From contig CAWKAO010000004.1 of the NCBI GenBank assembly GCA_963847665.1, forward strand, positions 1 to 39,399: 39,399 nucleotides of DNA. The letters are read 5' to 3'. Under the pieces are notes generated by a model, which was given only the letters and a program-made list of their open reading frames with translations, had not been told where the DNA came from and searched no databases. The translations under genes were made by a program, and so were the position numbers. The number at the start of each line of letters is the position of its first letter. The first letter of the stretch is position 1. The DNA is from CAWKAO01 sp963847665 (lineage in GTDB: Bacteria > Actinomycetota > Humimicrobiia > Humimicrobiales > Humimicrobiaceae). Positions 8,373 through 14,795 of the stretch are shown one piece after another.

Positions 8373-8444
8373 TTAAGTTTTGACCTTTTTATCTTTTTTC
8401 TTAGTCTTTTTTTTCCCTTTGTCTCTTGGACTCTTATCACCCAT
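8373..8444 (-). CDS. 23-aa Lys-rich small protein (MGDKSP type)
   Basis: The product reads MGDKSPRDKGKKK, then mostly Lys and Thr to a stop. A strong ribosome site (ATGGAGGAG) lies directly upstream on the minus strand. The MGDKSP start followed by a basic tail is seen in a scattered family of tiny unannotated bacterial proteins. Its charge suggests nucleic-acid or ribosome contact, but that is inference. Confidence 0.6.
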   Translation of the reverse strand: MGDKSPRDKGKKKTKKKDKKVKT

Positions 8445-8552
8445 TTAAGACTCCTCCATTTTTTGCTAATATTAATCTAATAAAATTCCCCGATCTATAA
8501 CCAGAATTTTTTATAGTTTAAAATCCTTTATAGAGATAGTTACGTATAAAAA

Positions 8553-9452
8553 CTAAACCAAATAATCCTTTAAGACTGCACTTCTTCTTGAATTTCTTAG
8601 TTTGGTTAAGGTTTTAAATTCTATTTGTCTGATCCTTTCTCTAGTAACGCTAAATTCCCTTCCAACCTCTTCAAGCGTCCTCGGATGACCGTCCTGTAAT
8701 CCAAACCTGAGTTGTAAGATTCTTCTTTCCCTGTAAGTAAGAGTATTTAATACTTCCTGTAATTGATCCTGGCACAGAGTAAATGTTGCGGCATCCAATG
8801 GAGCTTCAATATCTAAATCTTCTACAAAATCTCCTAAATGACTATCACCCTCATCACCAATTGGTGTTTCAAGCGAAACAGGTTGCTGGCTGACTTTTAT
8901 TATTTCTCTTACCTTGTCAGAAGTAAAATCCATTTTTTCTGAAATCTCTTCAGGCGATGGGTCTCTACCAAATTCTTGAATCAACTGCCTCTGGACTCTT
9001 ATTAATTTGTTAATTTTCTCCGCTATATGGACAGGGACTCTAATTGTCCTTGCCTGGTCCGCTATAGACCTTGTTATTGCCTGTCTTATCCACCAGGTAG
9101 CATAAGTTGAAAACTTAAAGCCTTTTTTATAGTCATATTTATCAACAGCTACCATAAGGCCAAGATTTCCTTCCTGGATAAGATCTAAAAACAGCATACC
9201 TCTATTGACATATTTTTTAGCTACGCTTACAACAAGCCTTAGATTTGCTTCAATGAGCTTGTTTTTTGCGTGCATGTCTCCTTTTGCAATTCTTTTTGCA
9301 AGTTGTACTTCCTCAAAAGCATGAAGAAGCCTTGTCTTGCCAATTTCTTTAAGATACATTCTGGTAGGGTCACTGTTGAGTAAGCCTTCAGCTTTTCCTT
9401 TATTTATTAAAATCTTAACTTCTTCTATTTTTAATTCTGGTTCTATTGTAAT
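8553..9452 (-). CDS. rpoD: Primary-type sigma-70 factor (RpoD/SigA family), probable ATT start
   Basis: The protein carries sigma regions 1.2 through 4.2: DPTRMYLKEIG (1.2), ANLRLVVSVAKKYVNRG (2.1), DLIQEGNLGLMVAVDKYDYKKGFKFSTYATWWIRQAI (2.2-2.4), region 3, and ERRILQLRFGL with TLEEVGREFSVTRERIRQIE (4.2, promoter -35 binding). Regions 2.3/2.4 are of the housekeeping group. The first ATG (9359) would cut region 1.2 and has no ribosome site. Conserved coding continues 31 codons upstream to a stop at 9456-9458, with no ATG, GTG or TTG. An AGGTGA site at 9459-9464 sits 6 nt before an in-frame ATT at 9452, which I take as the likely start (299 aa). A sequencing error near the start is the alternative. 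Region 1.1 is missing. Confidence 0.85.
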   Translation of the reverse strand: MTIEPELKIEEVKILINKGKAEGLLNSDPTRMYLKEIGKTRLLHAFEEVQLAKRIAKGDMHAKNKLIEANLRLVVSVAKKYVNRGMLFLDLIQEGNLGLMVAVDKYDYKKGFKFSTYATWWIRQAITRSIADQARTIRVPVHIAEKINKLIRVQRQLIQEFGRDPSPEEISEKMDFTSDKVREIIKVSQQPVSLETPIGDEGDSHLGDFVEDLDIEAPLDAATFTLCQDQLQEVLNTLTYRERRILQLRFGLQDGHPRTLEEVGREFSVTRERIRQIEFKTLTKLRNSRRSAVLKDYLV

Positions 9453-9507
9453 TTCTTATCACCTGGTCTCTATAATTAGTAAAATTATTTTAATTTTTAA
9501 TAAAAAA

Positions 9508-9861
9508 CTATTTAAATTTTTTCTTAATCCTTATATTTTTTAGTTTGGAATTGAGATCATCCTTGGGTTTTTTATCATGTCTATACTTTCCACTATCTCC
9601 AATGAAATCTCTATTTGACTGAGGTCTGGCCTCATTAACTAAAATTGTTCTGTCTTTAAAAACACTCTCATTATATTTTTCTATAGCTTTAGTGGCTTCT
9701 TCCTCAGTTTCCATTTCAACAAATCCAAAACCCTTCGACCTACCCTCCGGGTTTAAAATCACTTTGCTATTGATTACTCTACCCTCAGTGGAAAATAATA
9801 TTTCCAGGTCTTCATTTGTTATAGAATATTCCAGGTTGCCAACGTATAATTTCTTATTCAC
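9508..9861 (-). CDS. RRM-type RNA-binding protein
   Basis: A single RNA-recognition motif fills residues 3-80. RNP2 is LYVGNL (5-10) and RNP1 is KGFGFVEM (43-50), with the aromatic residues that stack on RNA in place. The remaining 35 residues are basic and disordered (HDKKPKDD, then RIKKKFK). Bacterial single-RRM proteins of this type are often cold- or stress-induced and bind mRNA. The start is GTG at 9861 with AAAGGA 7 nt upstream. A TATAAT-like -10 box on the minus strand (10003-10008) would give a leader of roughly 130 nt, as in cold-regulated genes. Confidence 0.9.
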   Translation of the reverse strand: MNKKLYVGNLEYSITNEDLEILFSTEGRVINSKVILNPEGRSKGFGFVEMETEEEATKAIEKYNESVFKDRTILVNEARPQSNRDFIGDSGKYRHDKKPKDDLNSKLKNIRIKKKFK

Positions 9862-10058
9862 AATATTTTCCTTTCATTTTAAATATAGTTTTTATAAAGA
9901 AGGTAATAGTAGTATAGATAATATAGAAATCCTGACTTTAATTTGAAAGGTTAATATTTATACAGTATCTATCTAACAACATTTTTGCTGACCTATAAAT
10001 AAATTATAACATGTATACATCAATATCGGGTAAATATTTGTCCAGCCACTTTCTTTGT

Positions 10059-10094
10059 ACTATTCAAAATTATAAATAAATTAATTTGAATAGT
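10059..10094 (+). promoter_or_regulatory. 10-bp inverted repeat overlapping the rsgA promoter
   Basis: ACTATTCAAA (10059-10068) and TTTGAATAGT (10085-10094) are exact complements around a 16-nt AT-rich spacer. The right arm contains the predicted -35 box TTGAAT (10086-10091), which is followed after 18 nt by TATACT (10110-10115). Binding here could control rsgA. Confidence 0.45.
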
Positions 10095-10147
10095 TTTATA
10101 ATTAAACATTATACTAAGCTTAATAAAAAATTTGATGGGGTTTAATA

Positions 10148-11209
10148 ATGAAACTTGAGGATTTAGGTTATAACGATTGGCTTAAAAAAGAAGCGGAAAA
10201 ATCTCAGGATAAAGAATATTCTTTAGCCAGAGTCATTGCCGTAGATAAAAACCAATTTGTTATAAGAAATGTAAAAACTAGTATTGTGGCAGAAGTTACA
10301 GGAAAGTTGATTTACGAAGCAGCGTCAAAGACTGATTTTCCTACTGTAGGTGATTGGGTAAGAGTACAATATTTTAATGAAGAAACCTTGGCCATAATCC
10401 ATTCAATATTGCCAAGAAAATCTTTATTAAAAAGAAAAATGGCCGGCAGCAAAGTGGGATTTCAATTAATCGCTGCAAATATTGATACTGCATTTATTAT
10501 ACAGGCTTCTGATTATGACTTTAATATTCCAAGGCTTGAAAGATACCTTACTATGATAAATGAAGCCAGTATAAAGCCTGTTATCCTTGTAAGTAAGATA
10601 GATTTAATTTCTGTGGAAGATTTAAACCAGAAAATATCAGATATAAATAATATAAGCCCTTTAAACGAGATTTTTGCATTTAGCAATAAAACAGGTCAGG
10701 GATTAAGTGAAGTAAGAAATATTATAAAATCAGGTAAAACATATTGCCTTCTTGGATCATCAGGTGTAGGAAAGACAACTTTGTTAAATAATCTAATTGG
10801 TGAGGACCTGTATACAACAGATGTCGTACGTAAAGACGGTAAAGGCAAGCATACAACTGTTAGAAGGCAATTAATAATTCTTAAGGATGGAGGTCTTATT
10901 ATAGATACTCCAGGAATAAGGGAGTTGGGAAATATCGGAGCCAGTATAGGGATAAATGAGACTTTTAGAGATATTTATAATCTTGCAAAAGATTGCAAAT
11001 TTAAAAATTGCACTCATATGGTAGAACCAGGATGTAAAATTTTAGAATCAATTGATAAGGGTTTATTAGATGAGAAACATTATCATAATTTTTTAAAACT
11101 GCAAAAGGAATCAAAACATTATGAAATGACATATCATGAAAAAAGAAAAAAAGATCACAGCTTTGGGAAATTTATTAAGCAAGCGATGAAGAATAATAAG
11201 AAGATATAA
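10148..11209 (+). CDS. rsgA: Ribosome small-subunit-dependent GTPase RsgA
   Basis: RsgA is a circularly permuted GTPase that helps late assembly of the 30S subunit. The 353-aa protein has an N-terminal OB-fold, then GTPase motifs in permuted order: SKID (G4, 149-152), the G5 loop SNKTGQG, the P-loop GSSGVGKTT (203-211), and DTPG (G3, 253). The C-terminal zinc knuckle is C283, C288, H290 and C296. A GGGG ribosome site precedes the ATG. It is transcribed away from the RRM gene, so two RNA/ribosome genes share one divergent control region. Confidence 0.95.
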   Translation: MKLEDLGYNDWLKKEAEKSQDKEYSLARVIAVDKNQFVIRNVKTSIVAEVTGKLIYEAASKTDFPTVGDWVRVQYFNEETLAIIHSILPRKSLLKRKMAGSKVGFQLIAANIDTAFIIQASDYDFNIPRLERYLTMINEASIKPVILVSKIDLISVEDLNQKISDINNISPLNEIFAFSNKTGQGLSEVRNIIKSGKTYCLLGSSGVGKTTLLNNLIGEDLYTTDVVRKDGKGKHTTVRRQLIILKDGGLIIDTPGIRELGNIGASIGINETFRDIYNLAKDCKFKNCTHMVEPGCKILESIDKGLLDEKHYHNFLKLQKESKHYEMTYHEKRKKDHSFGKFIKQAMKNNKKI

Positions 11210-11235
11210 GTTTAGCTTTAAAGGTTTTTTTGTCT

Positions 11236-11982
11236 TTAATTTCTTTTAAACACATATATTGCCCAACCAAGAGTATCTCTACCATACAATAAATATTCCA
11301 TCTTGGCTTTCTCTATTGTTTCTAATAATTCAGGATTATCCGGGTCGTCAGGATAAGCGGCAATGTGATCATATGCAGACCACCACTGTAAGGTTTCATA
11401 ATGGTCCCAATCATCATGACTGCTTACAAGTGTGTATATACAATTTAATCCTTCTTTTTTGCCAACATCTATATTTTTAAGATGAGAATTAAATTCCTCT
11501 TTTTTTATTCCACTCATTTTGAAATATTCAGCATCCGGTTCTTTCAGCCAGTAAGGTTCTCCTATGATGAGCAACCCATCTGGTTTTGTCATTTTCTTTA
11601 ATGCTTTTATTGTCCCGATATATCCATTGTAGACAAAACTGGCACCAATACACATGGTCAGGTCAAACAATTCATCTACCTTTGGTGCATATTTTGCGCC
11701 ATCCATTTCTAATAATTCAATATCAGAGTCAGGTATTCTTTCGTTTTTCTTTTTTTCGCAATCTCTTATAAAATAAGGCGAAATATCAACTCCGACACCG
11801 GAAATATTGAATAACTCAACTAGCCTGACCAAAGGTTCCCCTTTGCCACAAGCAATATCTAAAACTCTAGTATTTGGCTTTAAATCCAATAATGAGAACA
11901 AGGTCTCAAATTTACCCTGACTCATAGGATTACAGATCAGGTGTTTCTTATGGGTAATATCATAATATTTCCAGATGTCCAT
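11236..11982 (-). CDS. Class I SAM-dependent methyltransferase
   Basis: Motif I is VLDIACGKGEPLVRL, followed by VGVDISP (acidic end of strand 2), MDGAKY and DLTMCIGAS (motif for the SAM pocket). GLLIIGEPYW forms the strand after the catalytic region. The C-terminal third (SSHDDWDHYETLQWWSAYDHIAAYPDDP) is rich in Trp/Asp and probably forms a substrate cap typical of small-molecule methyltransferases. The better start is ATG 11982, with AGAGG 7 nt upstream, rather than ATG 11988. It lies downstream of a second methyltransferase and a MarR gene on the same strand. The substrate is unknown. Confidence 0.75.
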   Translation of the reverse strand: MDIWKYYDITHKKHLICNPMSQGKFETLFSLLDLKPNTRVLDIACGKGEPLVRLVELFNISGVGVDISPYFIRDCEKKKNERIPDSDIELLEMDGAKYAPKVDELFDLTMCIGASFVYNGYIGTIKALKKMTKPDGLLIIGEPYWLKEPDAEYFKMSGIKKEEFNSHLKNIDVGKKEGLNCIYTLVSSHDDWDHYETLQWWSAYDHIAAYPDDPDNPELLETIEKAKMEYLLYGRDTLGWAIYVFKRN

Positions 11983-12068
11983 CAGCATACCTCTTAATAT
12001 TTTTAATTCAAGATATTGATTTTAGCAAAACTGCTGGAAAAGCAAAAGTTTAAACCATGGAGTATTCT

Positions 12069-12641
12069 TTATTTCTTTAAAATAACATTTCTACCAAAAG
12101 TTACCCTGGGATAGCTGTGAATTTTATAACCTATCTTAGCAGCTTCTCCAAGCGTATAGTTGAATTCAGTTTTTGAGACATGAAAAGTCGGTTCACTTAT
12201 AAAAAAAAGTCCGTCGTCTTCGAGTATATTAAATACTTCTTTTAAAAACCCGGGAATATCAGGGGTCTCATGTACCATAAAAAAGGCCAGTGCAAAGTCA
12301 ACCTTACCCCTGTAAGCAATTCTGTCTGGTTCGCATTGGTGAAATATTATTCTATCAGTTATTCCAGCTTTTTCAGTTCTATTCCTGGTAATTTCAAGCA
12401 TTTCCACCTGAAGGTCAGCAGCAATCACTTTACCGTTTTTACCGACCATATCTGCAAGGCCAAGCGTAGCGAAACCTCCACCACAACCGATATCTATTAC
12501 AGTCATTCCTTCTTTGATATAGGGCCCGAACAATTTTTTTGGATTATGCACCATTCTTCTTAAAAAATTATCCACAAATCTCAGATCTCCTACTGTACAG
12601 ACGTGATTTTCTCTTATAATTTCTTCGCCCTGTTTACTCAT
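12069..12641 (-). CDS. Class I SAM-dependent methyltransferase under MarR control
   Basis: The 190-aa protein has motif I VIDIGCGGGFATLGLA, then VIAADLQVEML and FFMVHETPDIPGFLKEV, a UbiE/ArsM-like arrangement. A gene with this MarR neighbour could modify a toxic small molecule, but no metal-binding cysteine pair is present. The ribosome site AGAGGTG precedes the ATG. A 23-bp palindrome matching the one before the MarR gene sits only 16 nt upstream of the start codon, so direct repression by that MarR is likely. Confidence 0.8.
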   Translation of the reverse strand: MSKQGEEIIRENHVCTVGDLRFVDNFLRRMVHNPKKLFGPYIKEGMTVIDIGCGGGFATLGLADMVGKNGKVIAADLQVEMLEITRNRTEKAGITDRIIFHQCEPDRIAYRGKVDFALAFFMVHETPDIPGFLKEVFNILEDDGLFFISEPTFHVSKTEFNYTLGEAAKIGYKIHSYPRVTFGRNVILKK

Positions 12642-12656
12642 TTAAACACCTCTATT

Positions 12657-12679
12657 TATTGTTTAGATACTAAACTATA
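12657..12679 (-). promoter_or_regulatory. Predicted MarR operator upstream of the methyltransferase
   Basis: Arms of 10 bp flank a 3-bp spacer. The core is GTTTAG (12661-12666) and CTAAAC (12670-12675), with one mismatch in the outer arm. The sequence matches the site at 13172-13194 apart from the spacer and one arm base. It lies between the MarR stop and the methyltransferase start. Confidence 0.65.
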
Positions 12680-12693
12680 TAAATAAAAAAAAT

Positions 12694-13167
12694 TTAACCC
12701 TTGTTTTTTTCTTTTTCAATTATTAGCAAAATAGAATTTAAATCTTCCATTACTGAAGAAAATTCTATGAGCTTTTTTTCAAAATTAATTCCGTAGTAAT
12801 TTTTAACAATATCATACATCTGCATATGCATTGAATCATGATTCTTGAAACCGACCCATCCCTTTTCCGTTAGGTATAGGTTTATCTCTTTTGCATTTTC
12901 ATCCGTATAGATCTTCTGGACCAGTTTTTTCCCTGCAAGTTTTGATATGGTCTGAGACATAGCTCCCTTGGTTACATTCATCAATGTTGCAAGACCAGTA
13001 AGGTTTATACCCTCGTGCTCTCCAATAGCCTGAATGGTGTGGATCTCTGCTCTATGAAGAGCAATATCTGTACCAAAAGAATGAGGTACCATATGTTCCA
13101 TCGCTAATCTGGACATGGCACTCTCCATTGTATCCAACAGCTTTCTAAATCTCTCATGTTTATCCAT
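12694..13167 (-). CDS. MarR-family transcriptional repressor
   Basis: This is a winged-helix regulator of about 157 aa. HRAEIHTIQAIGEHEGINLTGLATLMNVTKGAMSQTISKLAGKKLVQKI is the helix-turn-helix, followed by the wing (TDENAKEINLYLTEKG) and dimerisation helices at both ends. MarR proteins release DNA when they bind small hydrophobic ligands. The start is ATG 13167 (MDKHERFRK). An upstream TTG at 13203 is part of the -35 box, so it is not a start codon. No ribosome site precedes 13167, and the promoter would start the message at or next to this ATG, suggesting a leaderless mRNA. It is the first gene of a MarR plus two methyltransferases array. Confidence 0.9.
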   Translation of the reverse strand: MDKHERFRKLLDTMESAMSRLAMEHMVPHSFGTDIALHRAEIHTIQAIGEHEGINLTGLATLMNVTKGAMSQTISKLAGKKLVQKIYTDENAKEINLYLTEKGWVGFKNHDSMHMQMYDIVKNYYGINFEKKLIEFSSVMEDLNSILLIIEKEKNKG

Positions 13168-13171
13168 GATA

Positions 13172-13194
13172 TATAGTTTAGTAGCTAAACTATA
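13172..13194 (-). promoter_or_regulatory. Predicted MarR operator at its own promoter
   Basis: A perfect palindrome: TATAGTTTAG (13172-13181) and CTAAACTATA (13185-13194) with a 3-bp spacer. On the minus strand TTGACA (13203-13198), 17 nt and TAAACT form a promoter that the palindrome covers. Binding would block RNA polymerase, so this is autoregulation. Confidence 0.75.
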
Positions 13195-13237
13195 ATATGT
13201 CAAGATAAAAATATTTTAAAAAGTTAAGAGTCGCTTT

Positions 13238-13273
13238 TTTCCCCATCTCTGAAGCTGAATACTGGAAATGTAG
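13238..13273 (+). repeat. SDR gene 3'-end repeat, copy B (orphan tail)
   Basis: It matches 7561-7596 at 34 of 36 positions and still reads PISEAEYW, with the stop codon changed to AAA. No SDR gene precedes it here, so it is a leftover gene end just upstream of the MGMT-like gene. Confidence 0.75.
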
Positions 13274-13312
13274 TTTTTATCTGTAATATGGGCACTTTGA
13301 AAGGAGGAAATA

Positions 13313-13801
13313 ATGCCTTCAAAAACTTGGCAAGATAAAATGGCTGATAAGAAAGGTCTGCCAAAAATCCTAAAACTTGAAAAAAGATTTCCTTGCTTTA
13401 ATACTGTAGCAACAATGGGAGCAAAAGAAAGTGATAGTTGTGTTCTGGTTAACCCAACTGAAGTAGAAGAGATAATGGCAACTATTCCCAGATGTAAACT
13501 GATCACTCTAAGAGAGATCTGCATAAGACTTGCGAAAAAATATAATGTAGAAGCTTGCTGTACTTTGACTACCGGGATATTTACCATGACTGCTGCCAAT
13601 GCTTCTGAAGAAATGAAAAAGAAAGGAAAAGAAAATAGGGTTCCCTACTGGAGAACACTGAAAAATGATGGCTATCTTAATCCAAAATATCCCGGGGGTG
13701 CAGAAGCTCAGAAGGAATTATTGGAAAGAGAAGGATTTAAAATAATCAGGGAAGGTAAAAAATATAAAGTAGTTGATTTCGATAGGTATCTGGTCAAGTG
13801 A
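13313..13801 (+). CDS. MGMT-fold protein lacking the alkyl-acceptor cysteine
   Basis: The 162-aa protein has an O6-alkylguanine-DNA alkyltransferase-like core: IPRCKLITLREICIRLAKKY (recognition helix region), then P111-Y112-W113-R114 where active enzymes have PCHR, then NDGYLNPKYPGGAEAQKELLEREG matching the downstream active-site loop. Tyr/Trp in place of Cys recalls alkyltransferase-like proteins, which bind but do not repair DNA lesions; the match is by pattern only. Several other cysteines (C28, C43, C82, C83) might be functional. The ribosome site AAAGGAGG and ATG are clear. The gene lies just after the orphan SDR tail. Confidence 0.6.
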   Translation: MPSKTWQDKMADKKGLPKILKLEKRFPCFNTVATMGAKESDSCVLVNPTEVEEIMATIPRCKLITLREICIRLAKKYNVEACCTLTTGIFTMTAANASEEMKKKGKENRVPYWRTLKNDGYLNPKYPGGAEAQKELLEREGFKIIREGKKYKVVDFDRYLVK

Positions 13802-13808
13802 TTGTAGA

Positions 13809-14483
13809 TTAACTCTCCTTTTCTATTAATTTTTTTCTATATTTCTCAATTTTTAATGAGTTCATTTCTTTGATCTCTTTTTCTGTCATTACTTCTTCTT
13901 TTCCAATACTCCTGGCAGCGACTATCATCTTAGCTGATTCTTCCACCATAAAAGTTCGGACTAGTGCTTCTTTGAAACTCTTACCTACCGTCACCAGACC
14001 ATGCTTCTTCATTATAATCACATTATTATCAGTGATTATTTCAGAGATCTTGTCCGCAAGTATCTGTGTGCAAGGAGTTACATAGTCAATCACAGGTATC
14101 TCATTTCCCAGCAACAAAGCAAAATCAGGATAAAGAGGCCTTATTTTAGCACCTGCTCCACTTATTGCTATTGTTATTGGAGGATGGGTGTGGATAATAT
14201 AATTCACATCGCTTCTGTTGATATAAATGTCCCTATGCATTGCTGCTTCGCTTGATGGTTTCCGGTCACCTTTGATGATCTCTTTGGTTTCGATATTTAT
14301 CTGTACAATATCATTTTCATTTAACTCATCGAAACTTAGTCCGGATGGTGTAATAAACATGAGATCATTTAACCTGAACGAAATATTTCCTCCTGGTCCT
14401 ATTACTAGATTTTTATCCATTAATTCGATGCCATGTCTTATCAGTTCCTGTATTAAATAAATCTCTTTTTGTTTATCAGACAT
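13809..14483 (-). CDS. Class II aldolase (FucA/AraD-like)
   Basis: Class II aldolases and epimerases of this family use a divalent metal to cleave or isomerise phosphosugars such as fuculose-1-phosphate. The 224-aa protein shows GPGGNIS (29-35), PSGL, PSSEAAMH with E79, the HTHPP metal site (H98, H100) and KHG with H161. All metal ligands are present. The closest match by pattern is L-fuculose-phosphate aldolase, but the substrate is not proved. AAGGA precedes the ATG. Its last 14 codons are duplicated immediately upstream of its own start, in frame. Confidence 0.85.
   Translation of the reverse strand: MSDKQKEIYLIQELIRHGIELMDKNLVIGPGGNISFRLNDLMFITPSGLSFDELNENDIVQINIETKEIIKGDRKPSSEAAMHRDIYINRSDVNYIIHTHPPITIAISGAGAKIRPLYPDFALLLGNEIPVIDYVTPCTQILADKISEIITDNNVIIMKKHGLVTVGKSFKEALVRTFMVEESAKMIVAARSIGKEEVMTEKEIKEMNSLKIEKYRKKLIEKES
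13816..13859 (-). repeat. 44-bp direct repeat, copy within the aldolase 3' end
   Basis: It is identical over 44 bp to 14491-14534. On the minus strand it encodes SLKIEKYRKKLIEKE, the aldolase C-terminus. Confidence 0.85.
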
Positions 14484-14490
14484 TAATCTT

Positions 14491-14534
14491 TCCTTTTCTA
14501 TTAATTTTTTTCTATATTTCTCAATTTTTAATGA
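14491..14534 (-). repeat. 44-bp direct repeat, orphan aldolase tail upstream of the start
   Basis: On the minus strand the copy reads SLKIEKYRKKLIEKE and continues in frame through Arg-Leu into the aldolase ATG at 14483. It supplies the ribosome site of the gene. It looks like the end of a second aldolase copy that has been lost. Confidence 0.8.
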
Positions 14535-14690
14535 TTACATTACATTGGTATCTTTTCCTGTATCAAATGTAATTATACTTCTTTTTTGATCTTTCTAAAT
14601 CTTTTTAAAATAGGAATGTGGTTTTATCATGCGGTGCAGATTCGATTTTATAGAAATTATCTTACCTTTAATTTACAAGTGAAAAGGTCT

Positions 14691-14793
14691 TATAATATAA
14701 ATATTATTTAGGGCAAAAGACGTTGCCCTGTAGCGATGAGGATCAAAGACCCTATAAGTTGAAAGTTAAATTAAGACGAGGATACAGATTTAA
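14691..14793 (+). promoter_or_regulatory. ABC-F leader: -10 box, 5' hairpin and short upstream ORF
   Basis: TATAAT (14691-14696) places the transcript start near 14703. A 7-bp hairpin follows at once: AGGGCAA (14710-14716) and TTGCCCT (14723-14729). An eight-codon frame MRIKDPIS starts at ATG 14736. ABC-F genes are often controlled by leader attenuation, so this roughly 90-nt leader may be regulatory, though I see no U-rich terminator. Confidence 0.4.
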
Positions 14794-14795
14794 AG

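Noticed and set aside
11219..11250. Terminator between rsgA and the methyltransferase
   Set aside because: A T run is present, but I could not find a stem of useful length before it, so a terminator is not supported.
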